Assembly (NCBI GenBank): GCA_020629815.1 | Contig: JAHDCN010000066.1 | Location: forward strand, 3,501 to 8,870 | Length of the DNA: 5,370 nt | Direction of reading: 5' to 3' | DNA from: Verrucomicrobiota bacterium | GTDB taxonomy: Bacteria; Verrucomicrobiota; Verrucomicrobiia; Verrucomicrobiales; DEV007 | Shown here: piece after piece, positions 1-5,370 of the stretch | How positions within the stretch are numbered: the first letter of the stretch is position 1 | Layout: every line of letters begins with the position of its first letter | The notes under the pieces: generated by a model | Database searches by the model: none | Told to the model about the DNA's origin: nothing | Seen by the model: the letters and a program-made list of their open reading frames with translations, nothing else | Translations under genes and position numbers: made by a program

Positions 1-197
1 GGTTTGGCCGTGTCCTCGATCATCGAGGGATCCGGATTCGCCGGTGCCGTGATTTTTTCGCCACACTTCGGACACGGGCCCGACACCCCCGCAAGGTGGC
101 TAGGCACCCGCAGCGTCGAGTTGCAGTGTGAACAGGTAAAGCGGATTTTTTTCACGGCGGATTCGGATTCGTATTTCCCCCCAAAGCTGGCTACCAC
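1..197 (-). CDS. Zinc-ribbon protein, N-terminal part (runs off left edge)
   Basis: This is the 5' part of a minus-strand gene, open from a TAG stop at 207-209 to the window edge, giving 65 codons plus two bases. The translation carries two CxxC knuckles (Cys 22/25 in TCSHC and Cys 42/45 in PCPKC) separated by an RVPSHLAGVSG linker, the layout of a structural zinc ribbon. The chosen start is GTG at 197, with an AGGG seven bases upstream. A second in-frame GTG at 155 would begin the protein just before KKIRFTC and is also possible. From memory, near-identical modules sit at the N terminus of many otherwise unrelated proteins of Opitutae-type Verrucomicrobiota, so the ribbon alone does not reveal function; the functional domain lies outside the window. 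The opposite-strand reading frame over this stretch lacks comparable motifs. Confidence is good for the gene, low for any role. Confidence 0.72.
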   Translation of the reverse strand, partial: MVASFGGKYESESAVKKIRFTCSHCNSTLRVPSHLAGVSGPCPKCGEKITAPANPDPSMIEDTAK

Positions 198-256
198 CAG
201 GTTTCCCTAGTTGTAGGACGGGCAAACGGGAGTTCCCTTAGATTCTTGATGCCTTA

Positions 257-271
257 GACGCACATTGCGTC
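257..271. repeat. Perfect 6-bp inverted repeat in the leader of the zinc-ribbon gene
   Basis: GACGCA (257-262) and TGCGTC (266-271) are exact reverse complements around a 3-base spacer. Read on the minus strand, a T-run lies before the repeat, not after it, so it does not look like an intrinsic terminator for that strand; on the plus strand it is followed by an A-run. It could be a small operator or a leader hairpin for the zinc-ribbon gene. A 6-bp palindrome can also occur by chance. Confidence 0.35.
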
Positions 272-297
272 AAAAAAGCCTCGCAAAATCGCGAAAA

Positions 298-325
298 ATC
301 TTACCATTGAAACTCACAAACGCAA
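298..325 (-). promoter_or_regulatory. Candidate promoter for the zinc-ribbon gene
   Basis: On the minus strand TTGCGT (325-320) is followed after 16 bp by TAAGAT (303-298). That is three of six matches to the sigma-70 -35 consensus and four of six to the -10. Transcription would start near 291 and leave a leader of about 95 bases. The spacer must contain a promoter if the gene is not read from ruvA, but this particular assignment is weak. Confidence 0.22.
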
Positions 326-360
326 CTAGCGCTCTTGAAAGTTTTATAATAAACAGGGCA

Positions 361-410
361 AAAAGTCTCGGTTTTGAGAAAAATTTGGTAAAATTAACCA
401 ATTTCCGAGT
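361..410 (-). terminator. Possible AT-rich terminator after the ATP-grasp-like gene
   Basis: Downstream of the minus-strand stop at 422, the minus strand reads CTCGG (410-406), AAATTGGT, a 7-base loop, ACCAAATTTTT, then CCGAG (372-368) and ACTTTTTTG. The inner stem (about 383-405, with one bulged base) is followed by a run of five T, and the outer CTCGG/CCGAG pair is followed by a second T-run. The inner stem has few GC pairs, so termination strength is uncertain. The position, just after the stop codon of the ruvA unit, fits a terminator. Confidence 0.4.
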
Positions 411-421
411 CCGGATGCGAA

Positions 422-1756
422 TTAAATGGTCGCACAGGGAACTAGAATAGCTTCGCTCATCCCATGAAGAATCTTTTTGTCGGATGGGCAGATTGTTGCC
501 AGAATGCCGCTGAGCCTGACTTGTTTCCCTTTTCCATTGCGGTCTACGAAATAGTAAGGACAGAGCCGAACGCGACCTTCCATCATCTCAATCTCGCCGG
601 TTTCTTCGTTCAACCAGGGGTGTTCTACAATCTTTCCCCGGTGGAATTCCTGCAGGACAAATGGAGTAGAACCGAAACCCGAAATGGCTTCGTCCACTGC
701 GTCGCCCCATTCGGCTCCGGACACATCCTGACCAATGGTCACGCTCCGGGCACCCCAGGCGCGTTCATTGAAACCGCTCAGCTTGAGAACCAACTCGCGC
801 TCGGTCTGGCTGAAATCCCGCAGCTCGGAAAAGCTCTGAATTTCCAGACCGGGAATCACCGCGTGGTGGGGGATATCGGTAGGATCAACCACCCAGCTCT
901 TGGGAAATAATCCTTTCAGGCGCTGAAAGTTGCCTTCCCGTAATTCTCGAATCCAAATCTCGCGAAGTGGATGAGACCAAAACAGTGCCGCCCACATCTT
1001 TTCCTCGATCCATGGCTTGAACGGGGCTGTTACGGAAATTTCGCCGTTTGCCGCAGCAGCGGCGAGAGGTTCTGCAGACGGGATATTCGGCAGATCAAAT
1101 AATTCGAAAAAGCGATACACGTCCCGTCCGTTCACTTGGTAGTCCTCGGCGGAATGGACTTCAAAGGCATCCCCTAAATGTCCGGCAATCCACTCCATCT
1201 CGGGGCGGTAGTCACCCGATTCCTCAGAGACAAGGATGTCCGCTCCTTCCGGCGCGAAAATTGACCCGAAACCATTTAGCATTCCGGAGTCGCCTCCGAC
1301 AATGCGACTTTCCGGGTTGTGTTTGCTGTAGATTTCCTCCAGCCATGCGGTCAGGCCGATTCCGCCGGGGACGGAGTCGAGCTCGCTAGCTGCAAAGCCT
1401 TCTTCGGTCAGAATCAGATCTGGCCGAATCACTCGAGGCAGTTCTTCGACCACGGGTGAAGCCAATCCACTCTCGATAAGACTTTCCGGCTTTCCCGCAT
1501 CGAGATAGTTCGCAATCCAGCCGGGGAGTGAGCCTTTTTTGCTCCGGCGATAAATCGTATCGCAGGCTTTTTGAAAACGGTGCAGAACCGGTCCCAGTTT
1601 CTGCAGCTGCTTGACCTGACTTTTTTCCAACGGAAAGGGGATCGGCGAGATTCGCCAGGCTTTCTCAGCGAAAAGTCCATTCGCAGGGAGAGAATCCCGA
1701 ATGGACTCGGCCCTCTTCTTCAGTGAATCGATTGACGCTGTTTCCGCCAGAGACAT
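422..1756 (-). CDS. Uncharacterised protein, probable ATP-grasp-type ligase
   Basis: This 444-residue soluble protein has no signal peptide or membrane segment. I do not recognise a named family, but the layout resembles ATP-grasp carboxylate-amine ligases of the glutathionylspermidine-synthase or circularly permuted kind. RPDLILTEEG...SELDSVPGGIG (111-134) looks like the substrate-binding part. LVLKLSGFNERAWGARSV (322-339) looks like the nucleotide-binding lysine and glycine loop. PFVLQEF (365-371) matches the typical beta strand that contacts adenine, and GRVRLCPYYFV (394-404) could carry late metal-binding residues. The fold assignment is an inference from motif order, and no substrate can be named. 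The ATG at 1756 lies 9 bp after the ruvA stop; its only SD-like bases, AAAGGA at 1774-1769, overlap the ruvA end and lie 12 bases away, which suggests translational coupling. A DNA repair role is not implied by position alone. Confidence 0.82.
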   Translation of the reverse strand: MSLAETASIDSLKKRAESIRDSLPANGLFAEKAWRISPIPFPLEKSQVKQLQKLGPVLHRFQKACDTIYRRSKKGSLPGWIANYLDAGKPESLIESGLASPVVEELPRVIRPDLILTEEGFAASELDSVPGGIGLTAWLEEIYSKHNPESRIVGGDSGMLNGFGSIFAPEGADILVSEESGDYRPEMEWIAGHLGDAFEVHSAEDYQVNGRDVYRFFELFDLPNIPSAEPLAAAAANGEISVTAPFKPWIEEKMWAALFWSHPLREIWIRELREGNFQRLKGLFPKSWVVDPTDIPHHAVIPGLEIQSFSELRDFSQTERELVLKLSGFNERAWGARSVTIGQDVSGAEWGDAVDEAISGFGSTPFVLQEFHRGKIVEHPWLNEETGEIEMMEGRVRLCPYYFVDRNGKGKQVRLSGILATICPSDKKILHGMSEAILVPCATI

Positions 1757-1765
1757 AGCAGTGGG

Positions 1766-2371
1766 TTATCCTTTTTGCAGCATTTGCAGGGCTGCCCGCA
1801 AAATCTCATCGGTAGACGTCAGATTCTCGGAAACCTTACCCACAGCGCGGCGGGCATCGGTTTGCTTGTAGCCAAGAGAAATCAATGCAAGCAGAGCATC
1901 GGTTTGCGCCTTCTGCTGAGGAGAGCTGGATGCCGGATCTGCCTGCTGTGCTTCCCAGGCCTCTCCCACACCGACTTTATCGCGCAACTCCAGCACCACT
2001 CGCTCAGCTGTCTTTTTGCCAAGTCCCTTTATCTTCGAGATCAGGGCAATATCGCCGCCGACTACGGCCTGCTTGAAATCATTCGGGTTCATGCCACTCA
2101 GAATCGACATAGCAACCTTTGGCCCAACCCCCGAAACGCGATTAATCAAAAGCCGAAACAAGTCGCGGGCATCGGCATCAGGAAAGCCGAAAAGGGTATT
2201 CTCCTGCTCGCGCACATGGAAATGCGTTAGCACCTTTGTCTGCTTGCCTACCTCCCCGTAGGCACGGTCACCGGCTAGTGGTACGAGAACTTCGTATCCG
2301 ACTCCGCCTGCGTTGATGATAATTCGGTCGGGCCAGCTTTCTTCCAGAGTGCCTTGTAAAAATGTAATCAT
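1766..2371 (-). CDS. ruvA: Holliday junction branch migration complex subunit RuvA
   Basis: RuvA binds four-way DNA junctions as a tetramer and loads the RuvB ATPase rings that drive branch migration before RuvC cuts. The 201-residue product has the normal length and all three domains. An N-terminal OB fold begins MITFLQGTL and includes GGVGYEV (22-28) and the conserved HVREQENTLFGF (52-63). Two helix-hairpin-helix motifs follow, GVGPKVA (81-87) and GLGKKTAE (116-123). After a Pro/Ser/Gln-rich linker (about 140-155) comes the C-terminal RuvB-contacting domain with ALISLGYKQTDARRAV (162-177). The frame stays open upstream to a TTG at 2419, but family alignment places the start at ATG 2371; no clear SD supports either. 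It is the first gene of a minus-strand unit with the ATP-grasp-like gene and is divergent from the secreted-protein gene. ruvB and ruvC are not in the window. Confidence 0.96.
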   Translation of the reverse strand: MITFLQGTLEESWPDRIIINAGGVGYEVLVPLAGDRAYGEVGKQTKVLTHFHVREQENTLFGFPDADARDLFRLLINRVSGVGPKVAMSILSGMNPNDFKQAVVGGDIALISKIKGLGKKTAERVVLELRDKVGVGEAWEAQQADPASSSPQQKAQTDALLALISLGYKQTDARRAVGKVSENLTSTDEILRAALQMLQKG

Positions 2372-2422
2372 TCGCGAAACTGCTGTTACCTTCTTCACCC
2401 GAGCCGTTACAAAAAGCAACCG
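2372..2422. promoter_or_regulatory. Divergent intergenic region between ruvA and the secreted-protein gene
   Basis: Only 51 bp lie between the two outward-facing start codons, so at least one promoter must overlap a coding region or the two must share this short segment. I see no good paired -35/-10 elements on either strand. GTTAC occurs twice in the same orientation (around 2385 and 2406), which is too short to claim as an operator. Neither start codon has an SD. Confidence 0.35.
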
Positions 2423-3070
2423 ATGATCTTTTTTCAGAGAGTAAGTTTCCGGCTATTCCTGTTGATGGGCCTAAGTGGAACGGGGCACGTTGCATCTGCC
2501 GATGAGAAAACCTTCCGCTCCGGCATTGTATGGGAAGGAAGCTACGAAAAAGCCGATGTGGCGCAGCCATTGACCAACGCCAGAGCGACGCAGCTCGTAG
2601 TCGTCGAGGAATGGGACTATGGCGTAAGGGCATTGAAGGCCGAAAAAAACAAACGGACCTGGGAAGAGTGGCAAGCGTTGAGCAAGCAGATCGGGGGCTC
2701 TTTATTAAAAGAGATCAAACCTGAATATATCCGTGATTCCAGAGGGGTGATCGACTACGCTATAATCGAACACAAAGACCCGTTTTTGACCAGTATCCTT
2801 GGCGCACCCGGATTTTTGGAAATGTTCGCCGACACACTGGGGGACTATCTCAACATTGTGGTTCCCGACAGAAACTTGATCTACATTTTCCCCGCCGCTG
2901 GCGGAAAATTGGCGGAATACAGCGCCATGATCGAAGACCGGTTTCGGTCCGTTCCCCGTCGGGTTTCTTTGGAGGTTTTTCAGTTGGATAAGACCGGACT
3001 GAAATCAGTAGGGGAGATCAAGCGAGGCTACGAGAGTAACGAAGAAGTTGAAAAGGAGGAGAGCGAATGA
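2423..3070 (+). CDS. Secreted protein of unknown function
   Basis: The product has 215 residues. Residues 1-26 form a Sec-type signal peptide: arginines at 6 and 10, a hydrophobic stretch LFLLMGL, and an ASA site at 24-26, with cleavage likely before D27. There is no lipobox cysteine; in fact no cysteine is seen in the mature part. The mature protein is mixed and charged, with a Trp/Lys-rich segment (66-84), a hydrophobic core around SILGAPGFLEMFADTLGDYLN (124-144, in pieces), then VVPDRNLIYIFPA (146-158) and an acidic, glutamate-rich tail (202-215). I recognise no family. The ATG at 2423 is chosen because starting at Met15 would destroy the signal peptide; there is no SD. Its stop overlaps the next start by ATGA, so the two are probably translated together. 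Location would be periplasmic or extracellular. Confidence 0.8.
   Translation: MIFFQRVSFRLFLLMGLSGTGHVASADEKTFRSGIVWEGSYEKADVAQPLTNARATQLVVVEEWDYGVRALKAEKNKRTWEEWQALSKQIGGSLLKEIKPEYIRDSRGVIDYAIIEHKDPFLTSILGAPGFLEMFADTLGDYLNIVVPDRNLIYIFPAAGGKLAEYSAMIEDRFRSVPRRVSLEVFQLDKTGLKSVGEIKRGYESNEEVEKEESE
3053..3059 (+). promoter_or_regulatory. Strong ribosome binding site of the IF-1-like gene
   Basis: AAGGAGG lies 7 bases before the ATG at 3067 and inside the last codons of the secreted-protein gene. It fixes the start of the small downstream gene and is the only textbook SD in the window. Confidence 0.85.
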
Positions 3071-3297
3071 GCCAATCGAAAATTCAAAGACCACAGATCA
3101 AAGGCGTCGGTGAAGTGATCGAGGTTCTGGATTCCGGACGATTGTACCGGGTGAAAATGAAAAACGAGCATGTCGCCTACGCAGTGGTTCCGAAAGATGG
3201 CCCTGTCAGTGATACAGATAATCCCGGGGCTAAAGTGGAAGTGGAATTTTCCCCCTACGACATGAGTCGATGCAAAATTGCAGGCTGGCTGTCTTGA
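3067..3297 (+). CDS. infA: Translation initiation factor IF-1-like protein (S1/OB fold)
   Basis: This 76-residue protein has the length and overall pattern of bacterial IF-1, which binds the ribosomal A site during initiation. GVGEVIEVLDSGRLYRVKMKNEHVAYAVV (13-41) aligns with the G.V.E.L....F.V.L.NGH...A first half, and KVEVEFSPYDMSRCKIAGW (56-74) aligns with the conserved VELSPYDLT.GRI end. The middle is unlike canonical IF-1: the conserved GKMRKNxIRIxxGD loop is replaced by PKDGPVSDTDNPGA (42-55), and the NGH is NEH. The N terminus carries an extra basic stretch of about ten residues. It could be the only IF-1 of the organism or a diverged paralogue; the loss of the basic loop makes me favour a paralogue, so the symbol is provisional. 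Start and coupling to the upstream gene are well supported by the ATGA overlap and the SD. Confidence 0.75.
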   Translation: MSQSKIQRPQIKGVGEVIEVLDSGRLYRVKMKNEHVAYAVVPKDGPVSDTDNPGAKVEVEFSPYDMSRCKIAGWLS

Positions 3298-3346
3298 GCC
3301 GAATCCAATTCCTTGCGCACCCTCCGTTCTCTCTACATACTGTCCC

Positions 3347-4327
3347 ATGCCTCTGCTCGAAGTCGAAGACCTGAAGACCTACTTTCATACCCGCGAAGGG
3401 GTAGTTCGTGCGGTCGATGGCGTCAGCTTCGATGTCGATGCCGGGGAAACGGTGGGCATCGTCGGCGAGTCAGGATCCGGAAAGTCGGTTACCTGCTACT
3501 CCTTGCTGAAACTGATCCCGCAACCGCCGGGAAAAATTGAAGGTGGCCGTGCCATGTTTGATGGCAAAGACTTGCTGGCTCTCTCGGAGTCCAGGATGCG
3601 GGCAATCCGTGGCAAACGGATCGGCCTGATTTTTCAGGATCCGATGACCTCGTTGAATCCTTATCTGAAGATTTCCACTCAGCTGATTGAGCCGCTACTC
3701 TTGCACGAGTCTCTTTCCAAAAGCGAAGCTCTGGACCGCGCTATCAAAGAGCTGGATGCAGTGGGAATTCCCGAGCCGGAAAAGCGGATTCACAGCTATC
3801 CACACGAGTTCTCCGGAGGCATGCGGCAGCGGGTTATGATTGCGATGGCTCTGATTACCCGACCCGAAATTCTCATCGCTGATGAACCGACCACCGCGCT
3901 CGATGTAACCATTCAGCGGCAGGTTTTGGATTTGATCAAAACGAGACAGGACGAGTTGGGCACCGCTGTTATATTCATCACTCACGATTTGGCGGTCGTC
4001 TCCGAGGTTTGTGATCGGGTGAATGTAATGTATGCCGGTCGATTTGTGGAGCGAGCTCCAGTGGCCGACTTGTTTTCCGCGCCGCGACATCCTTACACGC
4101 GTGCACTGCAGCGATCGATTCCGGCGATGCAGGAGAAAGGTGAACAATTGTATACGATTCCCGGCCTGCCGCCGAATTTGGCTCAGCCGATCGATGGTTG
4201 TTCCTTTGCTCCGCGTTGCGAATTTTCCGGAGATAATGAAAGTTGTCATTCCGGGGGGCAACCGCAGCTCGTGGAAGCTTCGCCCGAACACTGGGTGCAG
4301 CACTGTCGCGGTTGCGTCGAAGTCTAG
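3347..4327 (+). CDS. dppD: Peptide ABC importer ATP-binding protein, DppD/OppD type
   Basis: This is one of the two ATPase subunits that power an inner-membrane dipeptide/oligopeptide importer. At 326 residues it has full family length. Seen in order: Walker A GESGSGKS (40-47), Q-loop Q97 in [10 protein letters not shown], the signature FSGGM (155-159), Walker B ILIADE (175-180), D-loop ALD, and the switch His213 in ITHD. The C-terminal extension has HPYTRAL (248-254), IPGLPPNL (271-278) and cysteines 285, 291, 300 and 320, the pattern that binds a 4Fe-4S cluster in studied DppD proteins. The frame is open from ATG 3278 inside the preceding gene, but homology starts at [13 protein letters not shown], so ATG 3347 is used; no SD precedes it. 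It is 49 bp after the IF-1-like gene and 30 bp before its partner. Substrate cannot be told from ATPases: dipeptides, oligopeptides, nickel or glutathione are all used by this family. Confidence 0.93.
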   Translation: MPLLEVEDLKTYFHTREGVVRAVDGVSFDVDAGETVGIVGESGSGKSVTCYSLLKLIPQPPGKIEGGRAMFDGKDLLALSESRMRAIRGKRIGLIFQDPMTSLNPYLKISTQLIEPLLLHESLSKSEALDRAIKELDAVGIPEPEKRIHSYPHEFSGGMRQRVMIAMALITRPEILIADEPTTALDVTIQRQVLDLIKTRQDELGTAVIFITHDLAVVSEVCDRVNVMYAGRFVERAPVADLFSAPRHPYTRALQRSIPAMQEKGEQLYTIPGLPPNLAQPIDGCSFAPRCEFSGDNESCHSGGQPQLVEASPEHWVQHCRGCVEV

Positions 4328-4357
4328 GCAAGTAATCGACCCACTTTTCAATATCCC

Positions 4358-5155
4358 ATGGCGTATCTCGAACTTCAGGACCTGACCAAACATTTCACCA
4401 AGCGCGCGGGCCTTTTCGGCGGTGAGCGGCAGATCGTGAAAGCAGTGGACGGCGTTTCCCTCGATATTGAGAAAGGCGAGATCCTCGGGTTGGTAGGGGA
4501 GAGTGGTTGCGGAAAGTCGACCTTGTCGCGGCTGATCATGCAATTGATCACACCCACAGCCGGGAGCGTGGTTTTGGAAGGGGAACGCCTGGCCGACTTA
4601 CCCAAAGCAGAAATTCGTCAGCGGCGGCGTGATTTTCAGATGATCTTTCAGGATCCGTATTCCTCACTGAATCCGAGGATGACGATCTACAGCACTCTTG
4701 TCGAAGCAATCGCTACTCGGCACCCGAATATTCTGCAGGACAAATCCGCAGCCGAGAATGCGGTATCCGAACTGATGGAACGAGTTGGTCTCGATCCCCG
4801 GTTTATCCGCAAGTATCCCCACGAGTTTTCCGGTGGGCAGCGCCAGCGCATTGCCATCGCCCGGGCGCTTGGGCCGGAGCCAAAGTTGGTTCTCGCTGAC
4901 GAGCCGGTATCTGCTCTCGACGTTTCGATTCAATCCCAGATTCTCAATTTGCTGCGTCAGTTGAGTGAAGAGCTTGGACTGACCATGATCTTTATTTCTC
5001 ACGATCTATCCGTAGTGCGCTACATCGCTGATCGGATTGCCGTGATGGAGAAAGGAAAGATTGTCGAGTTGCAGCAAGCGGAGGCCTTATTCGACTCGCC
5101 TTCCAGTGATTGCGCAAAAATGCTGCTCGATGCGATTCCACAGATTCGAGCGTGA
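4358..5155 (+). CDS. dppF: Peptide ABC importer ATP-binding protein, DppF/OppF type, short form
   Basis: This is the partner ATPase of the preceding DppD-like protein. Motifs are intact: Walker A GESGCGKS (47-54), Q98 in FQDPYSSLNP, signature FSGGQ (157-161), Walker B LVLADE (177-182), D-loop ALD, and His215 in ISHD. The GLFGGERQIVKAVDGVSLDI opening (18-37) is typical of the F subunit. At 265 residues it is about 50-60 shorter than usual OppF/DppF: it ends soon after LFDSPSSDCAKMLLDAIP, where relatives have HPYT.AL..A.P followed by an oligopeptide-type C-terminal extension. The TGA at 5153-5155 is clean and the following sequence does not look like a frameshifted continuation, so this is probably a natural short form. 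There is no SD before ATG 4358. Confidence 0.92.
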   Translation: MAYLELQDLTKHFTKRAGLFGGERQIVKAVDGVSLDIEKGEILGLVGESGCGKSTLSRLIMQLITPTAGSVVLEGERLADLPKAEIRQRRRDFQMIFQDPYSSLNPRMTIYSTLVEAIATRHPNILQDKSAAENAVSELMERVGLDPRFIRKYPHEFSGGQRQRIAIARALGPEPKLVLADEPVSALDVSIQSQILNLLRQLSEELGLTMIFISHDLSVVRYIADRIAVMEKGKIVELQQAEALFDSPSSDCAKMLLDAIPQIRA

Positions 5156-5176
5156 GGCGAAGTCTCTTGTGACTAA

Positions 5177-5221
5177 GGAATCGCTACGCGAGTCGTTAAC
5201 TTTTGCGTAGCAAACGTTTCC
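5177..5221. repeat. Inverted repeat after the ABC ATPase pair
   Basis: GCTACGC (5183-5189) and GCGTAGC (5205-5211) are perfect 7-bp reverse complements around a 15-base loop that contains GTTAAC. Outer bases GGAA (5177-5180) and TTCC (5218-5221) could extend the pairing across an internal loop. No T-run follows, so it is not a standard intrinsic terminator. It may be a weak terminator, an mRNA 3' stabilising hairpin, or an operator for the next gene. Confidence 0.45.
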
Positions 5222-5236
5222 ACGCCCATCCGCACC

Positions 5237-5370
5237 ATGAATCATTTCTTTCTGCAAGCCGACTCACCAATAAACGCCGATGAAGTAGCCGAGGTCGCCG
5301 CCGAAGCGGTGAAAGATCCGGTTGGTTTCTTTTCCAGTATTGATTGGAAGGGATACTGGGACAAAGCAGT
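5237..5370 (+). CDS. Start of a further gene, function unknown (runs off right edge)
   Basis: An ATG at 5237 opens a frame of 44 codons plus two bases that stays open to the window end. It reads MNHFFLQADSPINADEVAEVAAEAV, then KDPVGFFSSIDWKGYWDKAV. The visible part is an acidic, alanine-rich helix-like N terminus with no signal peptide or zinc motif. Short soluble leaders ending in a Trp-rich amphipathic segment occur before the first membrane helix of some MscS-type mechanosensitive channels, but that is a guess from style only. No SD is seen, and the gene lies 81 bp after the ABC pair, beyond the inverted repeat, so it may be a separate unit. Confidence 0.6.
   Translation, partial: MNHFFLQADSPINADEVAEVAAEAVKDPVGFFSSIDWKGYWDKA

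Larger units (their letters stand above)
198..421. other. AT-rich intergenic spacer
   Basis: This 224-bp stretch separates two minus-strand genes and is visibly richer in A and T than its flanks, especially from 270 to 405. It holds the possible terminator, the 6-bp inverted repeat and the weak promoter candidate listed separately. A perfect TATAAT at 345-350 on the plus strand has no good -35 at the usual distance and no plus-strand gene behind it. The plus-strand open frame across 265-450 starts with TTG, lacks an SD and overlaps the end of the convergent gene, so it is not called. Confidence 0.6.

Noticed and set aside
4..210. 68-codon plus-strand frame at the left edge
   Set aside because: The minus strand over the same bases encodes a clear paired-CxxC zinc ribbon, so this is its shadow.
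265..450. 61-codon plus-strand frame in the AT-rich spacer, lysine-rich translation
   Set aside because: It starts with TTG, has no SD, overlaps the end of the convergent gene, and its lysine content simply reflects A-rich DNA.
464..910. 148-codon plus-strand open frame opposite the ATP-grasp-like gene
   Set aside because: It lies wholly antisense to a longer frame with recognisable motifs, has no SD, and its translation shows no domain.
1775..2230. 151-codon plus-strand open frame opposite ruvA
   Set aside because: ruvA is certain on the other strand, and this translation is a typical antisense shadow without motifs.
3313..3341. Possible promoter TTGCGC-17-CATACT just before dppD
   Set aside because: Transcription would begin at about 3348, inside the assigned start codon, and the hexamer matches are modest; read-through from the upstream genes explains expression more simply.
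3695..4543. 282-codon minus-strand open frame across both ABC ATPase genes
   Set aside because: It is antisense to two unmistakable ATPases and spans their junction; the His/Arg-rich content is an artefact of the opposite strand.
5161..5174. AGTC/GACT small inverted repeat after the dppF stop
   Set aside because: A 4-bp stem without a T-run is within chance expectation.

Overview
The window looks like chromosomal DNA from a Gram-negative-type bacterium, most likely Verrucomicrobiota (Opitutae, marine Puniceicoccales-like). This is an inference. It rests on the recalled style of the CxxC...CxxC zinc-ribbon module at the left edge, on moderate GC with AT-rich spacers, and on start codons that mostly lack a Shine-Dalgarno (SD) sequence. 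No marker gene proves the lineage, and there are no rRNA or tRNA genes, CRISPR arrays or transposases.

Left half, minus strand. The 5' end of a zinc-ribbon protein gene runs off the left edge (1-197). Next comes an AT-rich spacer (198-421) that must hold its promoter and the 3' end of the next unit. Upstream of it lies a two-gene unit, ruvA (1766-2371) followed by an uncharacterised ATP-grasp-like ligase candidate (422-1756). These two are 9 bp apart, and the only SD-like bases for the ligase overlap the ruvA stop. RuvA is the Holliday-junction-binding subunit of the RuvAB branch migration motor.

Right half, plus strand. A 51-bp divergent spacer separates ruvA from four co-directional genes: a secreted protein of unknown function (2423-3070), a small divergent IF-1-like S1/OB-fold protein (3067-3297, ATGA overlap with a strong SD), and two ATPases of a peptide-type ABC importer, DppD-like (3347-4327) and DppF-like (4358-5155). 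The two ATPases should form the heterodimeric motor of a dipeptide/oligopeptide importer, but no permease or substrate-binding protein is in the window. An inverted repeat follows the ABC pair, and a further gene starts at 5237 and runs off the right edge.

There is no clear defence system, mobile element or dramatic new system here. The points most worth a second look are the divergent IF-1-like gene coupled to a secreted protein, the ATP-grasp-like gene behind ruvA, the ABC ATPases without permeases (with a shortened DppF), and the contrast between one strong SD and several genes with none.
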